A stretch of DNA of 64,000 nucleotides, from positions 4,588,001 through 4,652,000 of the forward strand of contig NZ_BAAAYL010000001.1 in NCBI RefSeq assembly GCF_039536205.1, read 5' to 3'. The position numbers and the translations under genes are program-made. The stretch comes from Streptomyces sannanensis. Lineage in GTDB: Bacteria; Actinomycetota; Actinomycetes; Streptomycetales; Streptomycetaceae. Below the pieces are notes generated by a model. It was given only the letters and a program-made list of their open reading frames with translations. It ran no database searches and was not told where the DNA came from. Position 1 is the stretch's first letter; each line of letters begins with the position of its first letter. Positions 43,547-52,411 of the stretch are shown here, piece after piece.

Positions 43547-44653
43547 ATGTCCACTCATGAGCTCTACACCGACCTCCCGGGTGACCCCCTCTGGCAGGTG
43601 CCCGCCTCCGGTGCGGCCCGCTTCAGCTGGGAGTACGACGAGGGGCGCGAGCGCCTCCTCGCCCTGTACCGGAAGGGCAAGGACAAGCAGTGGGACGGCG
43701 CCACCCGTATCGACTGGGGCCTGGAGGTCGATCCGTACGACCCGCTGGGCACCCCCGACGAGGCGATGAGCCTCTACGGCACCCCGTACTGGGCGAAGCT
43801 GAGCGACCGGGACAAGGGCGATCTGCGCCGGCACTACGCCTCCTGGCAGTTCAGCCAGTTCCTGCACGGTGAGCAGGGTGCGATGGTGTGCGCGGCGCGC
43901 ATCGTCGAATCCGTCCCCGACCTGGACGCGAAGTTCTACTCCGCCACCCAGACCATGGACGAGGCGCGGCACGCCGAGATCTACAGCCGCTTCCTGCACG
44001 AGAAGATCGGGATGCTCTACCCGATCAACGACAACCTCCAGTCGCTGCTGGGCGACACCCTGCGCGACTCCCGCTGGGACATGCCCTACCTCGGTATGCA
44101 GGTCCTCATCGAGGGTCTCGCACTGGCCGCCTTCGGCATGATCCGCGACACCACGGACAAGCCGCTGCCCAAGCAGATACTGGCCTACATCATGCAGGAC
44201 GAGGCCCGGCACGTCGCCTTCGGCCGGATGGCGCTGCGGGACTACTACAAGCAGCTCACCGACACCGAACTCCGCGAACGCGAGGAATTCGTCATCGAGG
44301 GCTGCTACCTGATGCGCGACCGGCTGCGCGGCACGGAAGTCCTGGAGAACTTCGGCATTCCCAAGCCGGAGGCCGAGGCGCTCTCGGAGCAGTCCGAATT
44401 CCTGCGCCTCTTCCGCAAGCTGCTCTTCAGCCGGATCGTCCCGTGCGTCAAGGACATCGGCCTCTGGGGCGAACGCCTCCAGAAGGCCTACCTCGACATG
44501 GGCGTCTACGACCTCGGCGACTCCAACCTCGACCTGCTCATGGCCCAGGACGAGGAGATCGCCGAACAGCTCGACCGGGAACGCTTCGCCGCGGAGGAGG
44601 CCGAACGGGTCGCGGAGGTCGAGTCCGCGATCGAGGAGGGCGCAGCGCAATAG
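43547..44653 (+). CDS. Ferritin-like-fold di-iron protein
   Basis: 368 residues from ATG 43547. Ferritin-fold iron motifs: WQFSQFLHGEQGAMVCAARI, ATQTMDEARHAEIYSRFLHE, QVLIEGLALAAFGMIRD and AYIMQDEARHVAFGRMALRD (ExxH pairs). The size and two DEARH motifs fit the R2-like/ferritin-like oxidase superfamily (DUF3066-like in actinomycetes). No strong ribosome site; in-phase GTG 43532 is an alternative start. The divergent AurF-type gene suggests shared regulation or substrate. Confidence 0.85.
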   Translation: MSTHELYTDLPGDPLWQVPASGAARFSWEYDEGRERLLALYRKGKDKQWDGATRIDWGLEVDPYDPLGTPDEAMSLYGTPYWAKLSDRDKGDLRRHYASWQFSQFLHGEQGAMVCAARIVESVPDLDAKFYSATQTMDEARHAEIYSRFLHEKIGMLYPINDNLQSLLGDTLRDSRWDMPYLGMQVLIEGLALAAFGMIRDTTDKPLPKQILAYIMQDEARHVAFGRMALRDYYKQLTDTELREREEFVIEGCYLMRDRLRGTEVLENFGIPKPEAEALSEQSEFLRLFRKLLFSRIVPCVKDIGLWGERLQKAYLDMGVYDLGDSNLDLLMAQDEEIAEQLDRERFAAEEAERVAEVESAIEEGAAQ

Positions 44654-44745
44654 TCCGTTGCGGACGGTCCGGCGGTGTGGTTGCGTTCTCCCGGCCGAGG
44701 GCAACGCCCCTTGGACCGGCCCGTCGACAAGGAGGTGTGCAGCAC

Positions 44746-44838
44746 ATGCGCAGAAGTGACCGGCGATCGAACCCGCGTCCTGACACTTGCCACCTCCTCA
44801 CGACGGAGACACCTTGTCGATCCGCATCACTGCACTGA
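44746..44838 (+). other. Small ORF with perfect ribosome site upstream of the GNAT gene
   Basis: AAGGAGGT is followed 9 nt later by ATG and 30 codons (MRRSDRRSNPRPDTCHLLTT then ETPCRSASLH) ending 25 nt inside the GNAT gene. The ribosome site is far better than that of the GNAT gene (GGAGA before TTG), so translation of this ORF may control GNAT translation. It may be a leader peptide; the sequence is not conserved in my memory. Confidence 0.4.
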
Positions 44839-45695
44839 CCGACCCCGACCGCGGCCCGGGCGGCCACCGTCTCGTATGGCTGGCTTCCGACGCCGACGGC
44901 GCACCCGTCGGGTCGGCCTTCCTGCGTCTCTTCACCCGGGCCGGGCAGGAGCACCTGGCCGAGCTGGAGCTCCACGTCCACCCGGCCGAGCGCCGTGCCG
45001 GCGTCGGTTCCCTCCTGATAGGTGCGGTCGTGGCCGCCGCCCGCGAGGAGGGCAGGCGCTGTGTCGTCGCCCAGGCCGACGCCGGATCTCCCGGCGAGCT
45101 GTTTCTGTCGGCCCGGGGCTTCCGCAAGGTCCTCACGCTCACCTACGCCCGGCTGGCGCTGGCCGAAGCGGACATCGCGGCCCTCCGCGAGACGGTCGAG
45201 CAGCCGCACCCCGGCTACCGGCTCGCCTCATGGAACGGCACCGTCCCCGACGGCCTCGCCCGGACCTTCGCCGACTCGCGCCGTGCCATGGACGACATGC
45301 CGATGGACGACACCGACTACGGCACAGTGACCTGGGACGTGGACCGGGTACGGGCCGCGGCGCGGGCCGTCGAACAGCGCGGCGACCTGCTGCGCACGGT
45401 CGTCGCCATCGACGAGTCGGACGGCTCGATCGCCGGGTTCACGGAACTGGTCGTTCCCGGCAGCAAAAAGGGCGACGCCCAGCACTACGGCACCGGTGTC
45501 CTGCCCGAACACCGCGGACACGGCCTCGGCCGGTGGATGAAGGCCGAGTCGATCCGGCAGGCGCGCGAACATTACCCGGACCTCGCCGGCCTGCTGACCG
45601 ACACCGCCGACAGCAACGCGCACATGCGGCGCGTCAACGACAGCCTCGGCTACACACCGACGCACAAGGCGCTCGAATACCAGCTCGATCTATGA
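44814..45695 (+). CDS. GNAT family N-acetyltransferase, two domains
   Basis: 293 residues, TTG start with GGAGA. Two GNAT folds: LAELELHVHPAERRAGVGSL LIGAVVAAAREEG (motif A, R..G.G) in the N-terminal half, and GTGVLPEHRGHGLGRWMKAE in the C-terminal half, followed by TDTADSNAHMRRVNDSLGY. The tandem form is common in antibiotic-resistance-type or MshD-like acetyltransferases. Substrate unknown. Confidence 0.88.
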   Translation: MSIRITALTDPDRGPGGHRLVWLASDADGAPVGSAFLRLFTRAGQEHLAELELHVHPAERRAGVGSLLIGAVVAAAREEGRRCVVAQADAGSPGELFLSARGFRKVLTLTYARLALAEADIAALRETVEQPHPGYRLASWNGTVPDGLARTFADSRRAMDDMPMDDTDYGTVTWDVDRVRAAARAVEQRGDLLRTVVAIDESDGSIAGFTELVVPGSKKGDAQHYGTGVLPEHRGHGLGRWMKAESIRQAREHYPDLAGLLTDTADSNAHMRRVNDSLGYTPTHKALEYQLDL

Positions 45696-45876
45696 GGGCC
45701 CATCGGGCAGCATGGGGCCATGGCAAGAGAGCTCGCGCGCCGCAGCCTCGAAGGACTCGCCCTCGGCGACGCCTTCGGAGAGCGGTGGTTTCCGCTGTTC
45801 CGCGAACCCCGGCAGGCGTACGACGAGATCCGCGCCCGGCGCACGCCCGAGGAGCCGGAGTGGCACTGGACCGATG

Positions 45877-45910
45877 CTCCCCCATAGCCTTCGGCATGGG
45901 AGGTACCCCC
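45877..45910. repeat. 34-bp palindromic mini-element, copy 1
   Basis: CTCCCCCA, internal GCCTTCGGC and TGGGAG, ending GGTACCCCC. It sits between GATG and ACG in the codons for TDDT. Differs from copy 2 at one base. Confidence 0.85.
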
Positions 45911-46433
45911 ACGGCGATGGCCCTGGGCATCATGCGTGTCCTCGAGGAGCACGGGGAGATCCGGCCGGGCGCCCTCGCCCGGGCCTTCGCCCTCGGCTAT
46001 GAGGTCGACCCTGCGCGCGGGTACGGCAGCGGCATGCATCAGCTCCTGCCGCGCCTGCTGGACGACCCCGACGACTGGCCCACCCTCGCGCCGGGCCTCT
46101 TCGGCGGCGAGGGCAGCCTGGGCAACGGGGCCGCGATGCGGGTGGCCCCGCTCGGGGCGTGGTTCTCGCACGATCTGGAACTGGCCGCCGCGCAGGCCGA
46201 GTTGTCGGCCCGGGTTACCCACGCCCACCCGGAGGGTGTGGCCGGAGCGGTGGCCGTTGCGACCGCGTCCGCGCTGTCGGCCCGCGGTGAACTGACCCTT
46301 GGCGCCGTCGCGGAACGTACTCCCGAGAGCCTGGTAAGGGACGGACTGCTGCGCGCCGCCGGGGTGCCCTTCGCCACGGAGCCCTGGCGGGCCGCCGACC
46401 TGCTCGGCAATGGGCAGAGAATCCGCGCGGACG

Positions 46434-46467
46434 CTCCCCCAAAGCCTTCGGCATGGGAGGTACCCCC
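46434..46467. repeat. 34-bp palindromic mini-element, copy 2
   Basis: Same element as at 45877 with one base change, inserted between GACG and ACC in the codons for a DDTVPF motif; the flanks at both sites are GAYG and AC. Confidence 0.85.
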
Positions 46468-46757
46468 ACCGTGCCCTTCGCCGTCTGGTCGGCCGCTCGG
46501 CACCTGGACGACCTGGCGTCCGCACTGTGGACGACCGCGGAGGGTTTCGGCGACGTGGACACGACCTGTGCGATCACGGGCGGCATCGTGGCGGCCCGCA
46601 CGGGCGTCGACGGTGTGCCGCCCGAGTGGCTGCGGCGACGGGAGCCGGTGCCGGGCAGCTGAGGCAGAGGCCGCCGTTCACTCTTTGGCGCGGCTCATCA
46701 GCGTTCCCGCTGGGTACGCTGGCCGTACCAGCCACACTCCATCACATGGGAGCGCTG

Positions 46758-47345
46758 ATGAGTGCCGCAGCCGAAGACGAGCGGGAAGAGCAGTACGCAT
46801 TTCCGATGCCCCCCGCCGGCGGGTGGACTGCGGACGACCTTGACCGGATTCCGGGTCTCCCGCCGCACACCGAGTTGATCGACGGGGGACTGTTCTTCAT
46901 GAGTCCGCAGACCGACTTCCACATGGCGACTCTGCGCCTGCTGGAGTTCGCCCTGGTGAGTGCTGCACCGGAAGACCTCTACGTCGTCCGCGAGATGACC
47001 ACCAAGCTCGCCAAGCGAGACCGCCCGGAGCCCGATCTCATGGTGGTGCCTCGGAAGGCCCGCACCAGCCGGGAGCAGACTTGGTACGACCCGAGCGACA
47101 TCATTCTGGCCGTCGAAATCATTTCGGACGACTCCGTGGAGCGGGACCGCGAGATCAAGCCCCGTAAGTACGCCGGGGCACGTATCCCGCACTTCTGGCG
47201 GGTGGAGAAGAGCAATGGACTGCCGGTCGTGTACGTCTACGAGCTCGACCCGGCGACCCACACGTATGCCATCACCGGCATTCATCACGACCGGCTCAAG
47301 CTCGCCGTCCCGTTCCCACTCGACATTGACCTCACCGAGATCTGA
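46758..47345 (+). CDS. Uma2 family (PD-(D/E)XK-like) protein
   Basis: 195 residues. The start at 46758 has GGGAGCG upstream; ATG 46746 adds four residues. Uma2/DUF820 pattern: ELIDGGLFFMSPQTDFHMAT, PEPDLMVVPRK, LAVEIISDDSVERDREIKPR KYAGARIPHFWRVE (D...E.K-like nuclease core). Uma2 proteins are abundant in streptomycetes with unknown targets. Confidence 0.88.
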   Translation: MSAAAEDEREEQYAFPMPPAGGWTADDLDRIPGLPPHTELIDGGLFFMSPQTDFHMATLRLLEFALVSAAPEDLYVVREMTTKLAKRDRPEPDLMVVPRKARTSREQTWYDPSDIILAVEIISDDSVERDREIKPRKYAGARIPHFWRVEKSNGLPVVYVYELDPATHTYAITGIHHDRLKLAVPFPLDIDLTEI

Positions 47346-47504
47346 CCCCGGCCGTACGACCTGCGCCGGCGGTGCGTCCGGCTTCTGTGACAATGTCACG
47401 CCCTTGTTCGGATTTGACTCCGACCGGTGCGAACGAGCGGAAGCGCCGCCTCCATGGAGCAAGATCATCGGGACATCGTGAAATGAAACCCAGGGGGACT
47501 CCTC

Positions 47505-48209
47505 ATGACTTACGCAGCCCGTTCGCGTCGTACCGTCGCCGTACTCGCCGCGCTGTCGCTCGGCGCTCTGACACTGACCGCGTGCGGTGGAGGAGACGGG
47601 GCCGACAAGGCCGCCTCAGGCGCGACCGCGAGCGCCACTGCCGCGGGCACGGACCAGGGTAAGGATGCGGACACGGGCGCGTCGGCCGAGCCGGCCGGCG
47701 GTGCGACGCCGTCCGCCACCACCGGCGGCAGCGCCAGCAGCGGCGGAACCGGCGGCAGCGGCAGCAGTGGAGGTACCGGTGGCGGTGACTCGGGCAGCGG
47801 CACCGGTGACAGGGTGCGCGTGTGCAGGACCGCTGAGCTCACCTACAAGGTCGTCGTGGCGTCCCGGCCGGTCAATCACGCGCTGCTGACCGCCACCAAC
47901 AGCGGCAGCAAGCCGTGTCTGCTGCCGACTTCGGAGCCGGTGATCACGTTCCCCGCACTCGACGGCGCCGCCGGGCACATGGGGCCGGCTGCCAAGGGGT
48001 TCGTTCTGAAGGGCGGCGACAGCGCGTACGCCGGGATCATGCTCTCGCGTGCGGACGTCGAGGGCGGCAAGAGCGTCGACAGCGTCAACATCGCCCTCGA
48101 TGCGTCGCAGAGCCCGACCGAGGTGACCGTCGTCGGCGGACCCGTCACGCTCAACGACCCCGAGGTCACCAGCTTCTTCAAAACTGCCGAGGACGCGCTC
48201 ACCTACTGA
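47505..48209 (+). CDS. DUF4232 lipoprotein
   Basis: 234 residues, ATG behind GGGGAC. Lipoprotein signal with lipobox LTAC (Cys27), a Ser/Gly/Thr-rich spacer (about 30-105), then a beta-sandwich domain (CRTAELTYKVVVASRPVNHA, LTATNSGSKPCLLPTSEPVI) of the DUF4232 type. Anchored on the outside of the membrane. Function unknown. Confidence 0.88.
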   Translation: MTYAARSRRTVAVLAALSLGALTLTACGGGDGADKAASGATASATAAGTDQGKDADTGASAEPAGGATPSATTGGSASSGGTGGSGSSGGTGGGDSGSGTGDRVRVCRTAELTYKVVVASRPVNHALLTATNSGSKPCLLPTSEPVITFPALDGAAGHMGPAAKGFVLKGGDSAYAGIMLSRADVEGGKSVDSVNIALDASQSPTEVTVVGGPVTLNDPEVTSFFKTAEDALTY

Positions 48210-48225
48210 TCGCGTGCCCGTATGG

Positions 48226-49338
48226 TCACTCCGCCTCCGCCGGGAAGCTCGCACTCCGACCGGCGGCTTCAACCGCTTGTGCGAGCCGGAGCAGCAGGTG
48301 CTCGGCGCCATGGGGCGCGACCGCCTGGAGGCCGACCGGGCAGCCGTCGGGCGTGAAGCCGGCCGGCAGGGACATCGCCGGGTGGCCGCTCACGTTGAAC
48401 GCCCAGGTGAGCGCGGTGGAGTAGCGCTCGCCCGGGCCGTCGTGGCCGTGCGGGCGGTTCGGGGTGGCCGGGGTGAGCAGCAGGGGCGTGGCGGCGAAGA
48501 GGGCGTCCAGGCGGCGGTTGTTCTCGGCGCGTAGTGGGGCGGCCGCGTCCGGGGCGCCGCCCCGTATCGCGTACCAGGCCCGGCGTGGGTCGAGCAGGAT
48601 GAGCGGGCGGTCCGTCAGTCGTACGATGCCCGCCGCGGACCAGCGTTCCGCGGCGGCCCGCGCCACCGCCGCCACCTCAGGGGCGCAGTCCGCGAAGCCG
48701 AGCGACAGGGACCAGGTGGCGGTGAGCGGGAGCGGCACCACCGGGGCGCGCAGCCCCAGTACACACCGCAGATAGGCCGCCGCCTCCGTCGCGCCCCTCG
48801 CCAGCACCCCTGCCGATGCGAGCCCTGTGCGGTCCGGTGACGGCAGCAGGCCGTTGGTCGTCTTGAGTCCGAGCACCCCGCACCAGGCCGCCGGTATACG
48901 CACCGAGCCGGCCCCGTCGCTGCCGGTGGCCAGCGGCACCATGCTCGCCGCGACGGCGACGGCGGAGCCGGCCGAGGAGCCGCCGGGGGTGCGGTCGCGG
49001 CGGTACGGGTTGACGGTGCGGCCGTGTGCGCCGCGGCCCCAGGTCTGCCATTCACGCTCGGGTCCCGGGACCGCGGTGGAGCCGACCGGGACGCAGCCGG
49101 CTCGGACGAGCTGCCGGGCGGCGAAGGAGGGGATGCCGGTCGGGCCCTTCACGGCGATGGGCATGCCCGCGAGCGGCAGCCGCTCGCCCGCCTTCACCCT
49201 CCGGTCCACCTCGCGAGCCCGGGCCAGCGCTTCCTCGGGCCACACCTCGATGAACGCGCACAGCTCGGTGTCGAGCCGTTCGATGCGTTCCAGTGCGGCC
49301 GTCACTGTCTTCTCGGCTGTCTCCTCGGCAGTCTTCAT
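48226..49338 (-). CDS. Amidase signature (AS) family protein
   Basis: 370 residues from ATG 49338 (MKTAEETAEKTVTAALERIE). AS family: MPIAVKG (catalytic Lys), GGSSAGSAVAVAASMVPLAT GSDGAGSVRIPAA with the cis-Ser and nucleophile Ser, then VLGLK. C-terminal GHPAMSLPAG. It is shorter than the usual 450-500 residues because the segment after AVKG is compressed. Substrate not predictable; it may be a side-chain amidase. Confidence 0.85.
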   Translation of the reverse strand: MKTAEETAEKTVTAALERIERLDTELCAFIEVWPEEALARAREVDRRVKAGERLPLAGMPIAVKGPTGIPSFAARQLVRAGCVPVGSTAVPGPEREWQTWGRGAHGRTVNPYRRDRTPGGSSAGSAVAVAASMVPLATGSDGAGSVRIPAAWCGVLGLKTTNGLLPSPDRTGLASAGVLARGATEAAAYLRCVLGLRAPVVPLPLTATWSLSLGFADCAPEVAAVARAAAERWSAAGIVRLTDRPLILLDPRRAWYAIRGGAPDAAAPLRAENNRRLDALFAATPLLLTPATPNRPHGHDGPGERYSTALTWAFNVSGHPAMSLPAGFTPDGCPVGLQAVAPHGAEHLLLRLAQAVEAAGRSASFPAEAE

Positions 49339-49450
49339 GACATCCAGCTTCCCCGGACATCCGGGCCCGGTCACCGTAGCGAGCGCGCGTGCCTGGGGGA
49401 GGTAGCTGGGGGAGCCGCGAGCTTCCCGGCAAACCTTTCCGGCCACAGCA

Positions 49451-50947
49451 CTAGCTTCTCAGCGCGGCTTCCATCACCGCGCGGGCGATCGGCGCCGCGC
49501 TGCGTCCGCCGCTGATCTCGGAGCGGTCGGCGGCGGCGTCCTCGACGACCACGGCGACCGCCACCGCGGGGACGGCGGAGCCGTAGGCCTGTGCCCAGGA
49601 GATGAACCAGGCATAGGGCGTTTCGGCGTTGCGCACTCCGTGCTGGGCGGTGCCGGTCTTGCCGCCCACCGTCACGCCGGGGATGGCGGCGTTGGTGCCG
49701 CTGCCGCTCTCGACGGCGGCGACCATCATCCGCTGGAGGCGGAGGGCGGTGGAGGCGTGCATGGCCCAGTGGTACGTGCGGGGCAGGTTCCGGTCGACCG
49801 TGTCGCTGTCGGCGTCGGTCGTACGGTCCACGAGACAGGGGTACTTGAGTTCACCGCCGTTGGCGACCGCTGCCGCGACCATCGCCATCTGCAGCGGTGT
49901 CGCCCTGGTGTTGAACTGGCCGATGGAGGACAGCGCCAGCTGGTCCTCGCTCATGGAGGTGTCGAAGTTGGATTTGGCCACGGGGGACGGGATCCGCAGC
50001 CCGGTGTCGTTGAAGCCGAACTTCTCCGCCGTGCTCACCATCCGGTCCAGCCCCACCTTCACCCCGAAGTCCGCCATGACGGTGTTGCACGAGACCCGGA
50101 TCGCGTCGGCGAGGGACGCCTCGGTGCATCCGCGAGCGCTGTTGGTCAGCTCGGTGCGGGTGCCGGGCAGCACATACGGATCGGGTGTGTCGGTGGGGGC
50201 GTCCACATCGGTGACGACTTCGGCGTCCAGCGCGGCCGCCGCCGTCACGATCTTGAAGGTGGAGCCGGGTGGATAGGTCTCCCGGATGGCCCGGTTGAGC
50301 ATCGGCTGGCTGGTCGCGGAGTTCAGCCGGGTCCAGGTCTCGGTGACGGAGGGGGAGTTGCCGGAGAGCAGCCCGGGGTCGTACGAAGGGCTGCTGACCA
50401 GCGCGAGGATCTTGCCGGTGGCGGGCTCGATCGCGGCGACCGCGCCCCGTCGGCCGCCGAGGCCTTCGTACGCCGCCCGCTGCACGAGGGCTTTGATGGT
50501 GGTGACGACGTGGCCGCCGGGCCGCTGTCCGCGGGTGACGTCGTGCCACATCGGGAACGGGGCGAGGAGCGGGTCGGTGCCGGAGAGCAGGGAGTCCTCG
50601 GTGTTCTCCAGCAGGGTGGTGCCGTAGGTCTGCGAGACATAGCCGGTGACGGGTGCGTACATCGGACCGTTCAGGTACGTGCGCTCGTAGCGCAGCTGCT
50701 CGCGGGTGTCCTTGGAACCGGTGACGGGGAGGCCGTCGACGAGGATGTCGCCGCGCGGCTGGGCGTAACGGACGATCGTGGCGCGGCGGTTGGCCGGGTT
50801 CGCGTTGAGGGTGTCGGTCTCGAAGAGCTGTACGCGGGCGGCGTTCACCAGCAGCGCGATCAGCAGCAGCAGACAGAAGACGGCGGCGTGCCGGATGGTG
50901 GGGGTCCCCCCTCGTCGGGCGGAGTCGGGACGTCGGGGGATGATCAC
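49451..50947 (-). CDS. Class B penicillin-binding protein
   Basis: 498 residues. Membrane anchor near 20-40 (AAVFCLLLLIALLVNAARV), dimerisation-type N-domain (RATIVRYAQPRGDILVDGLP) and transpeptidase with SxxK in YPPGSTFKIV, SxN in RVSCNTVMADFG and KTG in VGGKTGTAQH. The GTG start overlaps the stop of the SEDS gene (GTGA). Together they form a SEDS glycosyltransferase plus PBP pair; the S. coelicolor counterpart is, from memory, SCO5301. Confidence 0.93.
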   Translation of the reverse strand: MIIPRRPDSARRGGTPTIRHAAVFCLLLLIALLVNAARVQLFETDTLNANPANRRATIVRYAQPRGDILVDGLPVTGSKDTREQLRYERTYLNGPMYAPVTGYVSQTYGTTLLENTEDSLLSGTDPLLAPFPMWHDVTRGQRPGGHVVTTIKALVQRAAYEGLGGRRGAVAAIEPATGKILALVSSPSYDPGLLSGNSPSVTETWTRLNSATSQPMLNRAIRETYPPGSTFKIVTAAAALDAEVVTDVDAPTDTPDPYVLPGTRTELTNSARGCTEASLADAIRVSCNTVMADFGVKVGLDRMVSTAEKFGFNDTGLRIPSPVAKSNFDTSMSEDQLALSSIGQFNTRATPLQMAMVAAAVANGGELKYPCLVDRTTDADSDTVDRNLPRTYHWAMHASTALRLQRMMVAAVESGSGTNAAIPGVTVGGKTGTAQHGVRNAETPYAWFISWAQAYGSAVPAVAVAVVVEDAAADRSEISGGRSAAPIARAVMEAALRS

Positions 50948-52320
50948 GGTGTGCCTCCCGCGACGGTGGAGGTCCGTTCGGGGGCGGCGGCCGGGCCCGG
51001 CCGCCGGGACAGGTCGCTGACCCGGATCAGCAGCGCCACGATGACCCAGTTGGTGACGACCGACGATCCGCCCTGTGCGAGGAACGGCATCGCCATTCCG
51101 GTGAGGGGGATCAGTCCCATCACTCCGCCCGCGATCACGAAGACCTGGAGGGCCAGGATCGAGGAGAGGCCGATCGCCAGCAGCTGCCCGAACGGGTCGC
51201 GCTGGGCGAGCCCCGCGCGATAGCCGCGGGCCACCAGCAGGGCGTAGAGGAGGAAGACCGCGGTGAGCCCGGACAGGCCCAGCTCCTCGCCGGCCGTGGC
51301 GAGGATGAAGTCGGACTTGGCGGCGAAACCGATGAGGCTGGAGTGGCCCAGTCCGAGCCCCACGCCGAGGGTCCCGCCGGCCGCGAACGCGAACAGCGAC
51401 TGGGCGAGCTGGCCCGGCCCGCGGTCGGCTCGGATGGAGGCGAAGGGGTCGAGCCAGTCCTCGACCCGGCTGTTCACATGCGGTTCGAGCGTGCCGACGG
51501 CGAACGCGCCGACCGCGGCGAGCAGTAGACCGACCGCGATCCAGCCGATGCGTCCGGTGGCCACGTACAGCATGATCACGAAGAGTCCGAAGAAGAGCAG
51601 TGAGGTGCCCAGATCCCGCTCCAGGACCAGGACGCCGACGCTGAGCAGCCAGATCGCGACGATCGGGCCGAGCACCCGGCCGGTCGGCAGCTGCAGACGC
51701 CAGATTTTGCGGCCGGTGTAGGCGAGGGCGTGCCGGTTCGCGGCCAGGTACGCGGCGAAGAAGAGGCCGAGCAGGATCTTGGCGAACTCGCCGGGCTGGA
51801 AGGAGAACGCGTCCACCCGGATCCAGATCTTGGCGCCGTTCACCGCGGGGAAGAAGCCCGGCACGGTCAGCAGCGCCAGCGCGGCGGCCATCGAGAGATA
51901 GGCGTACCGCTGGAGCACCCGGTGGTCGCGCAGCAGGACCACGACCGTGATGAAGAGGGCGACGCCGACGGTGGACCAGATGAGCTGGGCGGGGGCGGCC
52001 CGGTCGTGCGGGGTCTCCAGGTCGAGCCGGTAGATGAGCACCAGTCCCAGGCCGTTGAGCAGGACCGAGATGGGCAGCAGCAGCGGATCGGCGTAGGGGG
52101 CGCGGAAGCGCACGGCGAAATGGGCGAGGAGCGCGAGGCCGCCGAGCCCCGCGCCGTAGGCGGCGGTGTCGGGCGGTACCGCGCCGTTCTTGGCGATGCC
52201 CACGTCGACGTAGCCGAGGACGGCGACAAGGACCGCCGCGACGAGAAGGGCGAGTTCGACGCCACGCCGTCCGGTGAGGCGCACATCGGGTGGGGGCGCG
52301 TCCGCCGCCGTTGCGGTCAT
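50944..52320 (-). CDS. SEDS family peptidoglycan glycosyltransferase (FtsW/RodA/SpoVE type)
   Basis: 458 residues from ATG 52320, with about 12 membrane segments. SEDS motifs: VNGAKIWIRVDAFSFQPGEF AKI, VLVLERDLGTSLLFFGLF, GLGLGHSSLIGFAAKSDFIL ATAGEELGL and the last motif GGVMGLIPLTGMAMPFLAQG GSSVVTNW. It polymerises lipid II glycan strands and is translationally coupled to the adjacent PBP. It resembles the extra streptomycete SEDS protein called Sfr. The start at 52320 is preferred to an upstream Cys-rich extension. Confidence 0.93.
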   Translation of the reverse strand: MTATAADAPPPDVRLTGRRGVELALLVAAVLVAVLGYVDVGIAKNGAVPPDTAAYGAGLGGLALLAHFAVRFRAPYADPLLLPISVLLNGLGLVLIYRLDLETPHDRAAPAQLIWSTVGVALFITVVVLLRDHRVLQRYAYLSMAAALALLTVPGFFPAVNGAKIWIRVDAFSFQPGEFAKILLGLFFAAYLAANRHALAYTGRKIWRLQLPTGRVLGPIVAIWLLSVGVLVLERDLGTSLLFFGLFVIMLYVATGRIGWIAVGLLLAAVGAFAVGTLEPHVNSRVEDWLDPFASIRADRGPGQLAQSLFAFAAGGTLGVGLGLGHSSLIGFAAKSDFILATAGEELGLSGLTAVFLLYALLVARGYRAGLAQRDPFGQLLAIGLSSILALQVFVIAGGVMGLIPLTGMAMPFLAQGGSSVVTNWVIVALLIRVSDLSRRPGPAAAPERTSTVAGGTP

Positions 52321-52411
52321 GTCACGAAACGTAGCAAGCAGTCGGGTTTTGCATCCGCATATGTGATGCTCTGCGCCGGTTTCGTCCGCCTGGCCGGTCA
52401 CTGATGTGACG

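Larger units (their letters stand above)
45720..46662 (+). pseudogene. ADP-ribosylglycohydrolase gene broken by two palindromic insertions
   Basis: The N-terminus (RRSLEGLALGDAFGERWFPL) and the parts between (GIMRVLEEHGEIRPGALARA, GNGAAMRVAPLGAWF, GYEVDPARGYGSGMHQLL) and after (VPFAVWSAARHLDDLASALW, DVDTTCAITGGIVAARTGVD) form a DraG-type ADP-ribosylglycohydrolase. At 45877-45910 a 34-bp palindrome replaces two bases within the TDDT metal motif and adds a TAG stop; the same element at 46434-46467 interrupts a second DDT motif. No single frame encodes the enzyme, so it is inactive unless the elements are bypassed. Confidence 0.85.

Noticed and set aside
49385..49420. Further palindromic element near the amidase start
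   Set aside because: Only a partial GGGGGAGG pattern, too degenerate to equate with the 34-bp element.
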